This document shows, piece after piece, positions 1-10,021 of a stretch of 64,000 bases of DNA; positions within the stretch are counted from its first letter, which is position 1, and each line of letters starts with the position of its first letter. This DNA is from Sphingomonas sp. TREG-RG-20F-R18-01 (lineage in GTDB: Bacteria > Pseudomonadota > Alphaproteobacteria > Sphingomonadales > Sphingomonadaceae). The notes under the pieces were generated by a model. It saw only the letters and a list, made by a program, of their open reading frames with translations. It was not told where the DNA came from and did not search any database. Location of the stretch: assembly GCF_022662475.1 (NCBI RefSeq), contig NZ_JAKNQQ010000003.1, forward strand, positions 434,001-498,000. The letters are read 5' to 3'. A program made the position numbers and the translations under genes.

Positions 1-47
1 CGTCCCCTAGTCGCGGCATCCGGGCGATGCAACCCGCCCGCTTGGCT

Positions 48-491
48 TCAGGCCGCCTGCTCCCAGCGGCCGTCGTCATTCTGCTTCCAGTAGCGCCGGT
101 CGACCCCGTCCCGCTCGCCGAGCGCACGCCACGCCGCGCGTGCTTCGACGATTCGCCCGTCGTCGAAGAAGTGGAAGGCGCGGTCGAAGCCGAGCGCATC
201 CTCGCGCCACACCCCGTCGGCCAGCGCGACGTTGCGCGCCGCGTTGGCGGCGTTCGGTTCGGCCGAGATCAGGATCGGTTGCAGCGCATCGCTGTCATCG
301 CCCGCGACCTGCGCATGCGGGAGGAAGCTTTCCGGCGCATAGGTCCACAGCAACCGGTCGAGCGCAGCGCGCTGCTCGCCGCTCTCGGCCACGACGAGTA
401 ACCGCCCGCCGCCCCCGACCACCCGCTCCGCGATGCGAGGGAGCACGCGGTCGAGCGGCTGAAGCGTCAGGTGGTAGAAATCGACCTGCAT
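48..491 (-). CDS. holC: DNA polymerase III chi subunit
   Basis: 147-aa protein recognised as the chi subunit of the DNA polymerase III clamp-loader assembly, which links the loader to SSB on lagging-strand template. The N-terminus MQVDFYHLT and the segment LLWTYAPESFLPH are typical of HolC, as is the length. It lies downstream of pepA on the same strand, separated by 118 bp that contain a dispersed inverted repeat. The pepA-holC pairing also occurs in gammaproteobacteria. The ATG at 491 is the first in frame and suits the family N-terminus. Confidence 0.88.
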   Translation of the reverse strand: MQVDFYHLTLQPLDRVLPRIAERVVGGGGRLLVVAESGEQRAALDRLLWTYAPESFLPHAQVAGDDSDALQPILISAEPNAANAARNVALADGVWREDALGFDRAFHFFDDGRIVEARAAWRALGERDGVDRRYWKQNDDGRWEQAA

Positions 492-507
492 TGCTGTCCT
501 TCGCCGT

Positions 508-593
508 GTTCCTGCGAAGGCAGGAACCCAGGGTCATGTGAAATAACGCCTTTGGCTTACGTGACTCCTGGACTCCTGCTTTCGAAGGAGAAC
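508..593. repeat. Dispersed two-hairpin inverted repeat, pepA-holC gap
   Basis: The left arm is a perfect hairpin at 508-527 (GTTCCTGC, loop GAAG, GCAGGAAC). The right arm at 571-593 is a degenerate inverted version with a TTCG-type loop. CCCAGGGT after the left arm is partly complementary to the sequence before the right arm. It has the same plan as the other elements in this window. It could act on the pepA-holC transcript; that is inference. Confidence 0.75.
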
Positions 594-609
594 AAAAGCC
601 GTTGGCGGA

Positions 610-2082
610 TCAACCTTCGAAGTTATCCGCCACGAAGCGATCGAGCAGGCGCACGCCATAGCCGGTCGCGCCCTTTTCGTAATTCGGACCGGCCTTGTCC
701 GACCACACCATTCCGGCGATATCCAGATGCGCCCACTTCACGCCATTCTCGATATAGCGAAGCAGGAACTGCGCAGCCGTGATCGATCCTGCGCCGCGCG
801 GGCCGACGTTCTTCATGTCGGCGATCGGCGAATCGATCAGCTTGTTGTACGCATCGCTCATCGGGAAGCGCCACAGCAGGTCGCCCGACGCCTTGCCAGC
901 CGCAAGGAGCTGATCGGCCAGCGAATCGTCGTTCGCGAAACAGCCGCCATGCTCGTGGCCGAGGCTGACGATCATCGCACCGGTCAGCGTCGCGAGGTCG
1001 ACGATCGTCTTGGGATGATGCGTCCGCTGGACCCAGGTGAGCGCGTCGCACAGCACCAGACGGCCCTCGGCGTCAGTATTGAGCACCTCGATCGTCTGCC
1101 CCGACATCGAGGTCAGCACGTCGCCCGGGCGGATCGCGTTGCCGTCGGGCATGTTCTCGACAAGGCCGCACACGCCGATGACGTTCGCCTTGGCCTTGCG
1201 CCCGGCGATCGCCTTCATCGCGCCGACCACCGCGCCTGCGCCGCCCATGTCCCACTTCATGTCTTCCATGCCCGCGCCGGGCTTGAGCGAAATGCCGCCG
1301 GTGTCGAACGTAACGCCCTTGCCGACCAGCGCGAGGTCGGCATCGCCCGCACCCTTCCCGCTCCACTTGAGCGCGAGCAGTTGCGCGTTCTTGACCGAGC
1401 CCTGGCTGACGCCTAGCAGCGCGCCCATGCCGAGTGCGTGCATCTCGTCCTCGCCGAGGACCGTGACCTCAAGGCCGAGACCTTCGACCTCGGCCAGCAC
1501 CTTGGCGACGAAGCTCTCGGGGTAGATCACGTTCGGCGGCTCGGCGACGAGCGTACGGGTCAGCTCAAGGCCTTCGGTCAGGGCCTTCTGCGGGACCCAG
1601 GCGGCGTCGCTGCCCTCGGGCGTGTTGTGGAGCACGATGCTGGTCAACGTCGGCTTCGACTTTTCGGGAAGCTTGGTGCGATAGATATCGTGACGCCAGC
1701 CGCGTTGCGCCGCGGCACCCGCGAAGCGGGCAACGGCCTTCGCCGTCGCGGCGCTGCCCGCGAAATCGACGCTGACCTGGCTGACGCCCGAGGTCAGCAA
1801 ACGCCCCGTCAGCGCGCCGCCGGCCTTCTCATAGTCCATTTCGCTACCGGAACCCGTACCGATCAGGAGCACGCGCCGGGCGGCACCATTCTGGTCGATG
1901 AACGTCTCGACGACCGCGCCGGACTCCCCGTCGAACCGGCTGGCCTGGGCAGCGGCCTTGAGCAAGTCGACGGCGCGCGCATCGACCAGCCCGGTCGCCA
2001 GCCGCGACAGCGCTTCCTTTTCGACGGTGAAGGCAAGGGCCGCGCCGGACGCCGGAGCCGCGCTGGAAAACTCGATATGCAT
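610..2082 (-). CDS. pepA: Leucyl aminopeptidase (M17)
   Basis: 490-aa cytosolic M17 metallo-aminopeptidase, which removes N-terminal residues from peptides using two divalent metals. The C-terminal catalytic half carries the family signature NTDAEGRL with the surrounding active-site residues, and VGKGVTFDTGGISLKPG for metal binding. The N-terminal third is the macro-like domain. I chose the ATG at 2082 (MHIEFSS) over the upstream one at 2106, because the extra residues MIDRGLFS are not family-like and a GAGG lies upstream of 2082. It is divergent from lptD across about 170 bp. Confidence 0.93.
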   Translation of the reverse strand: MHIEFSSAAPASGAALAFTVEKEALSRLATGLVDARAVDLLKAAAQASRFDGESGAVVETFIDQNGAARRVLLIGTGSGSEMDYEKAGGALTGRLLTSGVSQVSVDFAGSAATAKAVARFAGAAAQRGWRHDIYRTKLPEKSKPTLTSIVLHNTPEGSDAAWVPQKALTEGLELTRTLVAEPPNVIYPESFVAKVLAEVEGLGLEVTVLGEDEMHALGMGALLGVSQGSVKNAQLLALKWSGKGAGDADLALVGKGVTFDTGGISLKPGAGMEDMKWDMGGAGAVVGAMKAIAGRKAKANVIGVCGLVENMPDGNAIRPGDVLTSMSGQTIEVLNTDAEGRLVLCDALTWVQRTHHPKTIVDLATLTGAMIVSLGHEHGGCFANDDSLADQLLAAGKASGDLLWRFPMSDAYNKLIDSPIADMKNVGPRGAGSITAAQFLLRYIENGVKWAHLDIAGMVWSDKAGPNYEKGATGYGVRLLDRFVADNFEG

Positions 2083-2150
2083 GGAAAACAAGCCTCGATC
2101 GATCATTCACAATGAGTCGTCAGTCTCTAGGCCAGTGCACGGTCGCTGGC

Positions 2151-2162
2151 AAAGCGCGCTTT
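2151..2162. promoter_or_regulatory. 12-bp palindrome between pepA and lptD
   Basis: AAAGCGCGCTTT is a perfect palindrome within the divergent pepA-lptD intergenic region. It is placed where an operator could act on either promoter. No matching factor is known to me, and short GC-rich palindromes arise by chance here. Confidence 0.2.
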
Positions 2163-2250
2163 GCGCGATTGCAGCGCGCCGATGTCGATGCGATAGGGCA
2201 TGATCGACCAACGGCCGCCGGCCTCATCGCATTTAGGTGTTTGTTCCGAC

Positions 2251-4488
2251 GTGAAGCGTGCCGTCCTCCTTGCCAGTTGCGCTGCGCCGCTCGCGCTGAT
2301 CGCCCTTCCCGCCGTCGCGCAGGACCTGCAGACGCGCACCGTCGCGCCGCCGCCACCCGCCACGGCTCCCAGCGCCAACGACGACCAGGTCCAGTTCAAC
2401 GCCGGTCAGCTGCAATATGACAGCAAGGAGGACATCGTCACCGCGACGAGCGACGTGCGGATGTACCGTGCCGGCGATCGCCTGCGCGCCGACAAGGTCG
2501 TGTGGAACCGCAAGACCGGAAAGGTCCTGGCGACCGGCAATATCGCGATCGTCAATCCCGGCGGCGACACCGCTTACGGTGATTCGATCGAACTGACCGA
2601 TGCGTTGAAGGACGGCATGGTCGACAACATGCTGCTCGTCCTGGAAAAGGGTGGACGTCTGGCGGCGCGCAAGGGCACCCGTTCGCTCAACGAGACGGTG
2701 ACGCTGGAAGATGCGGCCTACACGCCGTGCGCCGTCACCACCGGATCGAACTGCCCGAAAGAACCGTCCTGGAAGATCACTGCCGTTCGCGTGATCTACC
2801 GTCCCGAACGTGGTCGGATCTATTACAAGGGCGCGCGGATCGACCTGTTCGGCTTGCCGTCGCTGCCGCTCCCCGCTTTTTCGAACCCGATCGGTGGCGG
2901 CAACGACAGCGGCCTGCTGAGCCCGGACTTTCGCTACGGTCGCGTCAATGGGTTCGAATTCGCGCAACCCTATCATTTCGCGCTTGCTCCGAATCGCGGC
3001 CTGACGATCACCCCGCGCGTGTTCAGCAGCGTCCTCCCGATGCTGCAGGCCGATTACGAAGCGCTCAACACGCTCGGCGCCTATCGGATCACCGGATATG
3101 CAACCGCCAGCCCGCGCAGCAACAACCTGCTGCTGCCGACGCCGCCGGGCACACCCGATTCGTTCCGCGGCTATCTCGATGCGTCCGGGCGCTTCCAGCT
3201 GAACCCGAACTGGAGCATCTCCGGGTCGCTGCGCCTGGCCAGCGATCGTACGTTCCTGCGGCGTTACGACATCTCGCGCGACGATCGGCTGCGCACGACG
3301 ATCAACCTGGAGCGGATCGACCAGGACAGCTACTTCTCGATCGCGGGATGGTATGTGCAAACCTTGCGGGTCGCCGATCAGCAGGGAACGCAGCCGATCG
3401 CCTTGCCCGAAATCGACTATCGCCGCCGCATCGCGAACAGCTTCCTCGGCGGCACGTTCACGTTCCAGGCGAACAGCCTGGCGATCACCCGCACCGCCGG
3501 CCAGGACACGCAGCGGGCCTTCGCCAGCGCCCGCTGGGACCTGCGCAAGATCACCCCATGGGGGCAGGAGATCACCTTTACCGCCTTCGGCCGTGGCGAC
3601 CTGTACAACACCAACGACTCGCTTGCGACGACGGTTGCCAATTACCGCGGCGAGGACGGGTTTCACGGTCGGCTGATCGGTGCCTTCGCGATCGATATCA
3701 AATACCCGTTGATCGGTACGTTCCTGACCGGGACGCAGCGCCTCATTCCGCGCTTCCAGATCGTCACGTCGCCACAGACCGGCACGCTGGCGATCCCCAA
3801 CGAGGATGCGCGCTCGGTCGATCTCGAGGATTCGAACCTGTTCGCGCTCAATCGATTCCCTGGGTACGACCGGTTCGAGGATTCGACCCGGTTCACCTAC
3901 GGACTCGACTGGCAGGTCGATCTGCCCGGGCTGTCGTTCAGCACCAACGTCGGGCAAAGCTACCGGCTCAACAGCCGCCCCACTCTGTTCCCCGACGGCA
4001 CCGGACTGTCGCGCCGCGTTTCGGACATCGTCGGTCGCAGCGAACTGCGCTTCCGCGACTTCGTCTCGATCATCCACCGCTACCGGCTGGACAAGGACGG
4101 GCTGGCGATCCGCCGCAACGAACTCGATGCGACGATCGGCTCGCGCAGCACCTATTTCCTCGTTGGCTATCTCCGCCTCAACCGCAACATCGACCCGACG
4201 CTCGAGGATCTGCGCGATCGCGAGGAAGTGCGGCTGGGCGCGCGGGTCCAGTTCGCGCGCTTCTGGTCCGCCTTCGGCTCGACCGTCATCGACCTCACAG
4301 ACCGGAACGAGGACCCCCTGTCGCTCGCCGATGGATTCGATCCGGTCCGGCATCGCCTCGGTGTCCAATATGAGGACGATTGCCTGCGTCTGGGTGTCAC
4401 GTGGAAGCGCGATTACCAGAACACGGGCGACGCGCGCAGCGGCAACAGCTACCTGTTGACGCTGGCGTTCAAGAATTTGGGGCGCTAA
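2251..4488 (+). CDS. lptD: LPS assembly outer-membrane protein LptD
   Basis: 745-aa outer-membrane beta-barrel that, with LptE, inserts lipopolysaccharide into the outer leaflet. A signal peptide (MKRAVLLAS... ALPAVAQ) is followed by the OstA/LptA-like jellyroll (QLQYDSKEDIVTATSDV) and then a long barrel rich in alternating aromatic strands. Two Cys in TPCAVTTGSNC and one near the C-terminus (EDDCLRLG) may form the disulfides known for LptD. The GTG at 2251 gives a clean signal peptide; longer in-frame starts would bury it. It heads an lptD-surA-pdxA-rsmA cluster as in many proteobacteria. Confidence 0.93.
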   Translation: MKRAVLLASCAAPLALIALPAVAQDLQTRTVAPPPPATAPSANDDQVQFNAGQLQYDSKEDIVTATSDVRMYRAGDRLRADKVVWNRKTGKVLATGNIAIVNPGGDTAYGDSIELTDALKDGMVDNMLLVLEKGGRLAARKGTRSLNETVTLEDAAYTPCAVTTGSNCPKEPSWKITAVRVIYRPERGRIYYKGARIDLFGLPSLPLPAFSNPIGGGNDSGLLSPDFRYGRVNGFEFAQPYHFALAPNRGLTITPRVFSSVLPMLQADYEALNTLGAYRITGYATASPRSNNLLLPTPPGTPDSFRGYLDASGRFQLNPNWSISGSLRLASDRTFLRRYDISRDDRLRTTINLERIDQDSYFSIAGWYVQTLRVADQQGTQPIALPEIDYRRRIANSFLGGTFTFQANSLAITRTAGQDTQRAFASARWDLRKITPWGQEITFTAFGRGDLYNTNDSLATTVANYRGEDGFHGRLIGAFAIDIKYPLIGTFLTGTQRLIPRFQIVTSPQTGTLAIPNEDARSVDLEDSNLFALNRFPGYDRFEDSTRFTYGLDWQVDLPGLSFSTNVGQSYRLNSRPTLFPDGTGLSRRVSDIVGRSELRFRDFVSIIHRYRLDKDGLAIRRNELDATIGSRSTYFLVGYLRLNRNIDPTLEDLRDREEVRLGARVQFARFWSAFGSTVIDLTDRNEDPLSLADGFDPVRHRLGVQYEDDCLRLGVTWKRDYQNTGDARSGNSYLLTLAFKNLGR

Positions 4489-4591
4489 CGCTAGGCCGGA
4501 CAAGACTGTGGCCGCTAAGCCACGGTTCAGCCACATGGCTGCACTAGGGGCATGGCCGAAGACTGGCCGTGCGGGATGGGATTGGGATTTG

Positions 4592-6010
4592 GTGACGATT
4601 ACGACAGGCAAGACGGTGCGGACGGTGCGCCGTTTGGGTTTCGGAGCGATGCTCGCGGCGTCAGTCGCCATGGCAGGTGCGTCGATCGCGCAGACCGCGC
4701 CGGACCCGGCGGGGCCGGACGCCGCTGAACAGCAGGCGTCCGCCAATCGCAGCGGCAATCTCGACCTCCCGACCAACCCGCAGATCTTCGGCAAGATCGA
4801 CCCCAACGTCCGCAAGCCGACCGCCATCGTCAACGGCACCGTCATCACCGGCACCGACGTCGACCAGCGCCTCGCCTTCCTGCTCGCCGCGCGCGACATG
4901 AAGCTGTCGGAACAGGAAATGGCGCAGTATCGCCTGCTCGTGATCCGCCAGTTGATCGACGAAACGCTGCAGATCCAGGAGGCGAAGACCGCCGACGTCA
5001 AGATCTCGCTCGAAGAGGTCAACAAGAGCTACGATTCCATCGTCCGCAGCAATTTCGGCAAGTCCACGCCCGAAATGCGCGCCTATCTGCGCAGCATCGG
5101 ATCGTCCGAGCGCTCCTTCAAGCGCCAGGTCGAGGCCGAGCTTTCGTGGAACCGCTATCTCCGCCGCAAGGTCGACATCAACGTCGGCGATGAGGAAGTG
5201 CAGGCGATCATCGACAAGCTGAAGAAGCAGCAGGGCACGACCGAATATCACGTCCGCGAGATCTACCTGTCGGCAGGCGGCGACCGGTCGCAGGAAGTGT
5301 TTGCGCAAGAGCAGCAGATCATGGCGTCGATCCAGAAGCGCGAAAAGGGCGACGACAGCTTCGGCTATTATGCCGGTGCCATGTCCGAAGCCTCTACGCG
5401 GTCGACCGGCGGGGATCTTGGCTGGCTCAACGAAAACCAGTTGGCACAGCTGCCGCCGACGCTGGTCGAGGCGATCAAGACGATGCAGCCCGAGCACCTC
5501 GCCGGTCCGATCGAAGTCCCCGGCGGCTTCTCGATCATTTACCTCGTCGATACCCGGAAGGTCGGCGTGGCCGATCCGCTCGATGCGAAGCTGACGCTGA
5601 AGCAGTTGAGCGTTCGCTTCCCGGACGGCATCACGCAGGCGCAGGCTGACGTTCGCGTTACCGAATTCGCCAAGCTGTCCAAGACGATCCGTGGCTGCGG
5701 CGAAGTGGCCAAGGTGGCGTCGGCACTGGGGGCCGAGGTGGTCGACAACGATTCGGTCCGGATCCGCGATCTTCCGCCGGCGCTGCGCGACATCATGGCC
5801 AAGCTGAGCGTCGGCGAGTCCACGCCGCCGTTCGGCTCCGCCAAGGACGGCATCCGCTCGCTGGTCCTGTGCGGCCGCGACGAATCGTCCGGCAGCACCG
5901 TACCGGGCGTCGAGCAGGTGCGCGGCCAGATGGAGAATGCCCGCGTCAACCTGCGCGCGAACCAGCTCCTGCGCGATCTTCGCCGTGACGCGATCATCGA
6001 ATATCGCTGA
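4592..6010 (+). CDS. surA: Periplasmic chaperone/peptidyl-prolyl isomerase SurA
   Basis: 472-aa periplasmic SurA-type chaperone for outer-membrane protein folding. It has a signal sequence (LGFGAMLAASVAMAGASIAQ), then a SurA N-domain starting near KPTAIVNGTVITGTDVDQR, then a parvulin (PPIC) domain with VREIYLS, GGDLGWLNENQL and IEVPGGFSIIYLVD. A second parvulin copy is not obvious. The GTG at 4592 follows a GGGATTGGGA stretch and leaves a plausible N-region; upstream in-frame ATGs add an unlikely extension. It overlaps pdxA by 26 bp. Confidence 0.9.
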   Translation: MTITTGKTVRTVRRLGFGAMLAASVAMAGASIAQTAPDPAGPDAAEQQASANRSGNLDLPTNPQIFGKIDPNVRKPTAIVNGTVITGTDVDQRLAFLLAARDMKLSEQEMAQYRLLVIRQLIDETLQIQEAKTADVKISLEEVNKSYDSIVRSNFGKSTPEMRAYLRSIGSSERSFKRQVEAELSWNRYLRRKVDINVGDEEVQAIIDKLKKQQGTTEYHVREIYLSAGGDRSQEVFAQEQQIMASIQKREKGDDSFGYYAGAMSEASTRSTGGDLGWLNENQLAQLPPTLVEAIKTMQPEHLAGPIEVPGGFSIIYLVDTRKVGVADPLDAKLTLKQLSVRFPDGITQAQADVRVTEFAKLSKTIRGCGEVAKVASALGAEVVDNDSVRIRDLPPALRDIMAKLSVGESTPPFGSAKDGIRSLVLCGRDESSGSTVPGVEQVRGQMENARVNLRANQLLRDLRRDAIIEYR

Positions 6011-7022
6011 TCCCTCCGCCTTTACGCCGCTGGCGCCGATCGTCATCTCGATGGGCGATCCGGCCGGTATCGGGCCCGAGATCCTGGCCAAGGCCTGGGC
6101 GAAACGGCGCGAAGCCGGCTTGCAGCCGTTCTTCGCGACCGGCGACGTGCGGGCGATTTCGGCGGTGTGGGACGGGCCGGTCCGGCCGATCTCGCACCCC
6201 GATGCGGCACGCGGCGTGTTCGACGACGCGCTTCCGGTCCTGACGGTCGAGGATGGCGGCGAGATCGTGACGGGCCGGCCGGACGTCGAGGGCGCGCGAT
6301 GCGCGCTGCGGGCGCTGGAACTGGCCGCCGGCCTCGTCCGATCGGGGGCAGCACGTGCGCTGGTCACCGCGCCGGTCTCGAAGGCGCAACTGTATCACAT
6401 CGGCTTCACCTATCCCGGCCAGACCGAATTCGTGGCGGAGCGGTGCGGCATCGCCGGCGAGAATGCGGTGATGATGCTCGCCGGTCCCGACCTCCGAGTC
6501 GTGCCGATCACGACGCACGTTCCGCTGGCCGAGGTCAGCGCACTGCTGTCGATCGAACTGCTCGTCGCGAAGGGCCGTGCGACGGCACGCGGGCTGACCC
6601 GCAATTTCGGGATCACCAACCCCCGGATCGCCTTTGCGGGGTTCAATCCGCATGCCGGCGAAAGCGGCGCGATCGGACGCGAGGAGATCGACATCATCGC
6701 CCCCGCCGTCGCCCAGCTCTGTGCCGAGGGGATCGTGGCGACCGGACCGTTCGCTGCCGACACGCTGTTCCATCCCCGCGCGCGCCTGAACTATGATGCG
6801 GTCATGTGCTGCTATCACGATCAGGCGCTGATCCCGATCAAGACGCTGTATTTCGACGAAGGCGTCAACATCACGCTCGGCCTGCCGATCGTGCGGACCT
6901 CCCCCGACCACGGCACCGCCTTCGACATAGCGGGCAAGAACATCGCCGAGCCGGGCGCGATGATCGCGGCGATCCGCCTCGCCGGGGACGCCGCCGACCG
7001 CCGCGCCGCCGCCGACGCGTGA
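5985..7022 (+). CDS. pdxA: 4-hydroxythreonine-4-phosphate dehydrogenase
   Basis: 345-aa enzyme of the DXP-dependent pyridoxal 5'-phosphate pathway, oxidising 4-phosphohydroxy-threonine with NAD. It shows the N-terminal [16 protein letters not shown] signature, [16 protein letters not shown] and the C-terminal [19 protein letters not shown]. The GTG at 5985, inside the end of surA, is the only sensible start before the conserved region; an ATG at 6051 would remove the signature. Its TGA overlaps the rsmA GTG as GTGA. Confidence 0.93.
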   Translation: MTRSSNIADPSAFTPLAPIVISMGDPAGIGPEILAKAWAKRREAGLQPFFATGDVRAISAVWDGPVRPISHPDAARGVFDDALPVLTVEDGGEIVTGRPDVEGARCALRALELAAGLVRSGAARALVTAPVSKAQLYHIGFTYPGQTEFVAERCGIAGENAVMMLAGPDLRVVPITTHVPLAEVSALLSIELLVAKGRATARGLTRNFGITNPRIAFAGFNPHAGESGAIGREEIDIIAPAVAQLCAEGIVATGPFAADTLFHPRARLNYDAVMCCYHDQALIPIKTLYFDEGVNITLGLPIVRTSPDHGTAFDIAGKNIAEPGAMIAAIRLAGDAADRRAAADA

Positions 7023-7861
7023 GCCTGCCCGACGCGCCGTTGCCACGGCCAGACCTTCCGCCGCTGCGTGACGTCATCGCGCGCCACGGCCTGGCGGCCA
7101 GCAAGGCACTCGGGCAGAATTTCCTGCTCGACGCACAATTGCTCGCGCGGATCGCCCGGATTCCCGGGGACCTGACCGATGCCGAGGTACTGGAGATCGG
7201 CCCGGGGCCGGGCGGGCTGACCCGCGCGCTGCTCGCCGCCGGGGCTCGTGTGACCGCGATCGAACGCGACCGCCGCTGCATACCGGCGCTGGCCGAACTG
7301 GGCGAAGCCTATCCCGGGCGGCTGACCGTCATCGAGGGCGACGCGCTCGAGATCGACGCCGTTCCGCTGTTCGCGGGCAAGCCGCATATCGCCTCCAATC
7401 TCCCTTATAATATCGGCACCGCGCTGCTGGTCCGGTGGCTGTCCGCCGACTGGGACCCGTGGTGGCAGAGCCTGACGCTGATGTTCCAGCGCGAAGTCGC
7501 CGACCGGATCGTCGCGCGGACCGACGACGATGCCTATGGACGGCTCGCCGTGCTGGCGCAGTGGCGCAGCAAGGCGACGCTGGCGATGCCGGTCCATCGG
7601 TCGGCCTTTACCCCGCCGCCCAAGGTGATGTCGGCCGTGGTGCATCTGCTGCCCGAGCCCGCGCCGCAGGCGGTCCGCTTCGCCACGCTGGAACGACTGA
7701 CCGGGGCCGCCTTCGGCCAACGGCGCAAGATGCTGCGCCAAAGCCTGAAGGGCGTCCCCGGCGCGCTCGACGCCCTGGCGGCGGTCGGAATCGATGCGAC
7801 CCGGCGCGCGGAGACGGTCAGCGTTGCCGAATTCGTCGCCGTCGCGCGCGCCCTGGGATAA
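7019..7861 (+). CDS. rsmA: 16S rRNA (adenine1518-N6/adenine1519-N6)-dimethyltransferase
   Basis: 280-aa KsgA/RsmA, which dimethylates the two adjacent adenosines in the 3'-terminal hairpin of 16S rRNA late in 30S assembly. Motifs are ALGQNFLLD, the SAM-binding loop [13 protein letters not shown], and the catalytic NLPYNI. The GTG at 7019 overlaps the pdxA stop (GTGA), giving a usual family length; the open frame runs further upstream but lies inside pdxA. It is the last gene of the lptD cluster. Confidence 0.94.
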   Translation: MSLPDAPLPRPDLPPLRDVIARHGLAASKALGQNFLLDAQLLARIARIPGDLTDAEVLEIGPGPGGLTRALLAAGARVTAIERDRRCIPALAELGEAYPGRLTVIEGDALEIDAVPLFAGKPHIASNLPYNIGTALLVRWLSADWDPWWQSLTLMFQREVADRIVARTDDDAYGRLAVLAQWRSKATLAMPVHRSAFTPPPKVMSAVVHLLPEPAPQAVRFATLERLTGAAFGQRRKMLRQSLKGVPGALDALAAVGIDATRRAETVSVAEFVAVARALG

Positions 7862-8167
7862 TCCGCCGCGCGGAAGGTTAGGGGAAAGTTAGGCGGAATC
7901 GTATGCGCGGTCGCCCCGTCCCTCGGTGCAATCCGAAACCAATCCGGTGATGGGAAAGAGCATCGTCCGATCCTAGCGCGCCAGACGCGTGTAGGACAGC
8001 GCGATGCGCCTGGGCGCGCCCGGGCGGGGCAAGTCCGGGCGCCACGACAACCAGCGGCGCAAGCTGTGGCGACGCCGGGCCTTCTGCCGTCACACGGAAA
8101 CGGGGTGGCGTCGACGCGCCTTCCCGGCAGGATCAACGGGAACGTCGCCTAACTCGAACGGCGGGAC
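7862..8167. other. 306-bp gap between convergent genes, nothing recognised
   Basis: The gap lies between the rsmA stop and the stop of the leftward TPR gene. Open frames here have no ribosome binding site, no protein-like composition and no recognisable motif. I see no clear terminator hairpin with a T-run and no dispersed repeat. Confidence 0.5.
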
Positions 8168-8692
8168 TCAGTCTTTGGCCGCTCCGCCCACGGCCCCCGG
8201 CGGCGGCACGACGGTGGATGCGGCGGCGGTCACCACCGGCGGACCCTTGGCGATCGATGCGGACAAGGCCGCGATTTCGGGACAGGCGCGCTTGGCGCAG
8301 ACCGTGCGGATCTTGGCGAGATTGTCCTTGGCGCGTTGCACCGCGCCGCGCGCGACCAGCGCCTCGCCCTGCCCCCGCAAGGCGACGACGTCGTTCGGAT
8401 CGAGCGACAGCGCTTCGCGGTACAGCCGGATCGCCTTGCCCGGCAACGCGCGGGACTGCGCGACTTGTCCCAGCACGACGAATGCATCGCGATTGCGCGG
8501 ATCGACCGCCACCGCGCTCTCGAGCATGTCCGTCGCCGCATCGAGATTGCCGGCCGCCTGCAGCATCCGCCCCTTTGCCAGCAAGGCGAGCGACCGCGCG
8601 TCGATCGCATCCTCGGCACGCTGCCCCTGAACGGCGGTGCCGATCGTCAGCAGCGTCAGCGCGGCTGCGACGGCGACAGAAGTATAACGCAT
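8168..8692 (-). CDS. Secreted tetratricopeptide-repeat protein
   Basis: 174-aa exported protein of unknown specific role. A signal peptide (MRYTSVAVAAALTLLTIGTAVQGQ) is followed by about two TPR units (ARSLALLAKGRMLQAAGNLDAA and AFVVLGQVAQSRALPGKAIRLY, the latter ending near ALSLDPND). A segment with two Cys (VCAKRACPE) and a Pro/Ala-rich tail follow. TPRs usually mediate protein contacts. The ATG at 8692 gives the signal peptide directly; the longer open frame adds 14 residues before it. It starts 34 bp after the rsmB-like gene and is probably cotranscribed with it. Confidence 0.75.
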   Translation of the reverse strand: MRYTSVAVAAALTLLTIGTAVQGQRAEDAIDARSLALLAKGRMLQAAGNLDAATDMLESAVAVDPRNRDAFVVLGQVAQSRALPGKAIRLYREALSLDPNDVVALRGQGEALVARGAVQRAKDNLAKIRTVCAKRACPEIAALSASIAKGPPVVTAAASTVVPPPGAVGGAAKD

Positions 8693-8726
8693 GAGAGACT
8701 CCAGCTTCGGCACGGCGACAGCGGTA

Positions 8727-9899
8727 TCACCCACGCGTCAGTCGTGCGACAAAAAACCCGTCGGTCGCATCGTGCGCCGGCGTGAGCCGCATCCCCGCGC
8801 CATGGGCCCGTCCGGCCGGCAACCGCAGCGGTTCGCCATGCCATCCGGCATGGTCGGCTAGGAACGCGGCGACCTGCCCCGCGCCCTCCTCGTCGAGCAG
8901 CGAACAGACGATATAGACCATCGCCCCACCCGGCCGCACCAGTTCCGCGCCCACCGCGAGCACATGCTGTTGCGTCGCGACCAAACGGTCGAGGCGTTCG
9001 GGGCTCAAACGCCAGCGCGCTTCCGGGTTGCGCCGCCAGGTGCCCGTCCCCGAGCAGGGCGCATCGATCAGCACGCAATCCGCGCTCGCCGCCCAATCCG
9101 CCAGCATCTCCGATTCCCGCCCCGGGTTCAGCAGGCGCGTCTCGACCCCGTCCACCCCCGCCCGCTCGGCGCGCGGCGCCAGCCGCGCCAGCCGGTTGCG
9201 ATCGGTATCGGTGGCGAGGATGGTTCCCTCCCCGTGCATCGCGGCCGCCAGCGCCAGCGTCTTGCCCCCCGCACCGGCGCACAGGTCGACGATCCGCTGG
9301 CCGGGTCGCGCGTCGGCCGCGAGCGTCACGATCTGGCTGCCGGCGTCCTGCACCTCGAGCGCGCCGTCGGGAATGCCCTCGAGCCGGTCGACATCGGTGC
9401 CGGTCGGCAGCCGCAAGCCATCCGGCAAGCCAGCGATCGCGACCGCCCCGTCGATCGCGACGTCCTCCGCCCTCGCGCGATTGACCCGCACGTCGAGCGG
9501 TGCGCGGTCGATGAGGGCGGGAAACTCGCCTTCGTCGAGGCCCGACGCCCGCAACCGTTCGAGCAGCCAGTTGGGCGCAACCCCGGGCCAAGCCTTGCTC
9601 TCGCCATCGCCGATCCTGGCGGGGCCATGGCCGACGCCGTCGAACGTCTCGGCCAGCGCGGGATCCTCGGCGGCGAGCGCCAGCATCGCGGCGCGGCCCG
9701 AGCGCGGGCGTTCCCCGAGCGTGCGGATCGCGGCATAGACCAGCTCCCGGACCGCGCGGCGGTCCTTGCTGCCGGCGTAGCGACGGTTGGCGAAATACCG
9801 CGCGACGATCGTATCCGCCGCCGCCCCGGAATCGCGCGCCGCCACGATGATCTCGTCGAGCAGCTCGATCGCGGCCTGGGTTCTTGCAGCGGGGGTCAT
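8727..9899 (-). CDS. rsmB: RsmB-family rRNA (cytosine-5) methyltransferase
   Basis: 390-aa SAM-dependent RNA m5C methyltransferase of the RsmB/NOP2/SUN family, probably modifying 16S rRNA. It has an N-terminal NusB-like helical region, then the catalytic domain with VDLCAGAGGKTLALAAAM for SAM binding, the motif DAPCSGTGTWRRNP and the catalytic-Cys motif YIVCSLL. The ATG at 9899 (MTPAARTQAAIELLDEI) matches the family N-terminus; the open frame extends 20 residues upstream without family features. The exact target cytosine cannot be read from sequence. Confidence 0.85.
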   Translation of the reverse strand: MTPAARTQAAIELLDEIIVAARDSGAAADTIVARYFANRRYAGSKDRRAVRELVYAAIRTLGERPRSGRAAMLALAAEDPALAETFDGVGHGPARIGDGESKAWPGVAPNWLLERLRASGLDEGEFPALIDRAPLDVRVNRARAEDVAIDGAVAIAGLPDGLRLPTGTDVDRLEGIPDGALEVQDAGSQIVTLAADARPGQRIVDLCAGAGGKTLALAAAMHGEGTILATDTDRNRLARLAPRAERAGVDGVETRLLNPGRESEMLADWAASADCVLIDAPCSGTGTWRRNPEARWRLSPERLDRLVATQQHVLAVGAELVRPGGAMVYIVCSLLDEEGAGQVAAFLADHAGWHGEPLRLPAGRAHGAGMRLTPAHDATDGFFVARLTRG

Positions 9900-10021
9900 T
9901 GGCGGTCTTTCGGGGGCAATCGTGTGTCGTGGCGTGCCCATAGCCTGTCTAGGGCGCAATCACCTAAAAGCTGCATCCAGCTCAAGCCGCTTCCTCCTAA
10001 AGCGCCTTCCACCTTAAGCCT

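Noticed and set aside
2233..5025. Open frame of about 930 codons on the minus strand, opposite lptD and surA
   Set aside because: It is antisense to two clear genes, is rich in Arg, Ala, Gly and Asp as expected from mirror codons in GC-rich DNA, and has no motif or ribosome binding site.
7878..8093. Possible 71-aa gene in the rsmA-TPR gap, minus strand
   Set aside because: It has Pro/Ala/Arg-rich composition without a ribosome binding site, and no hydrophobic or motif pattern.
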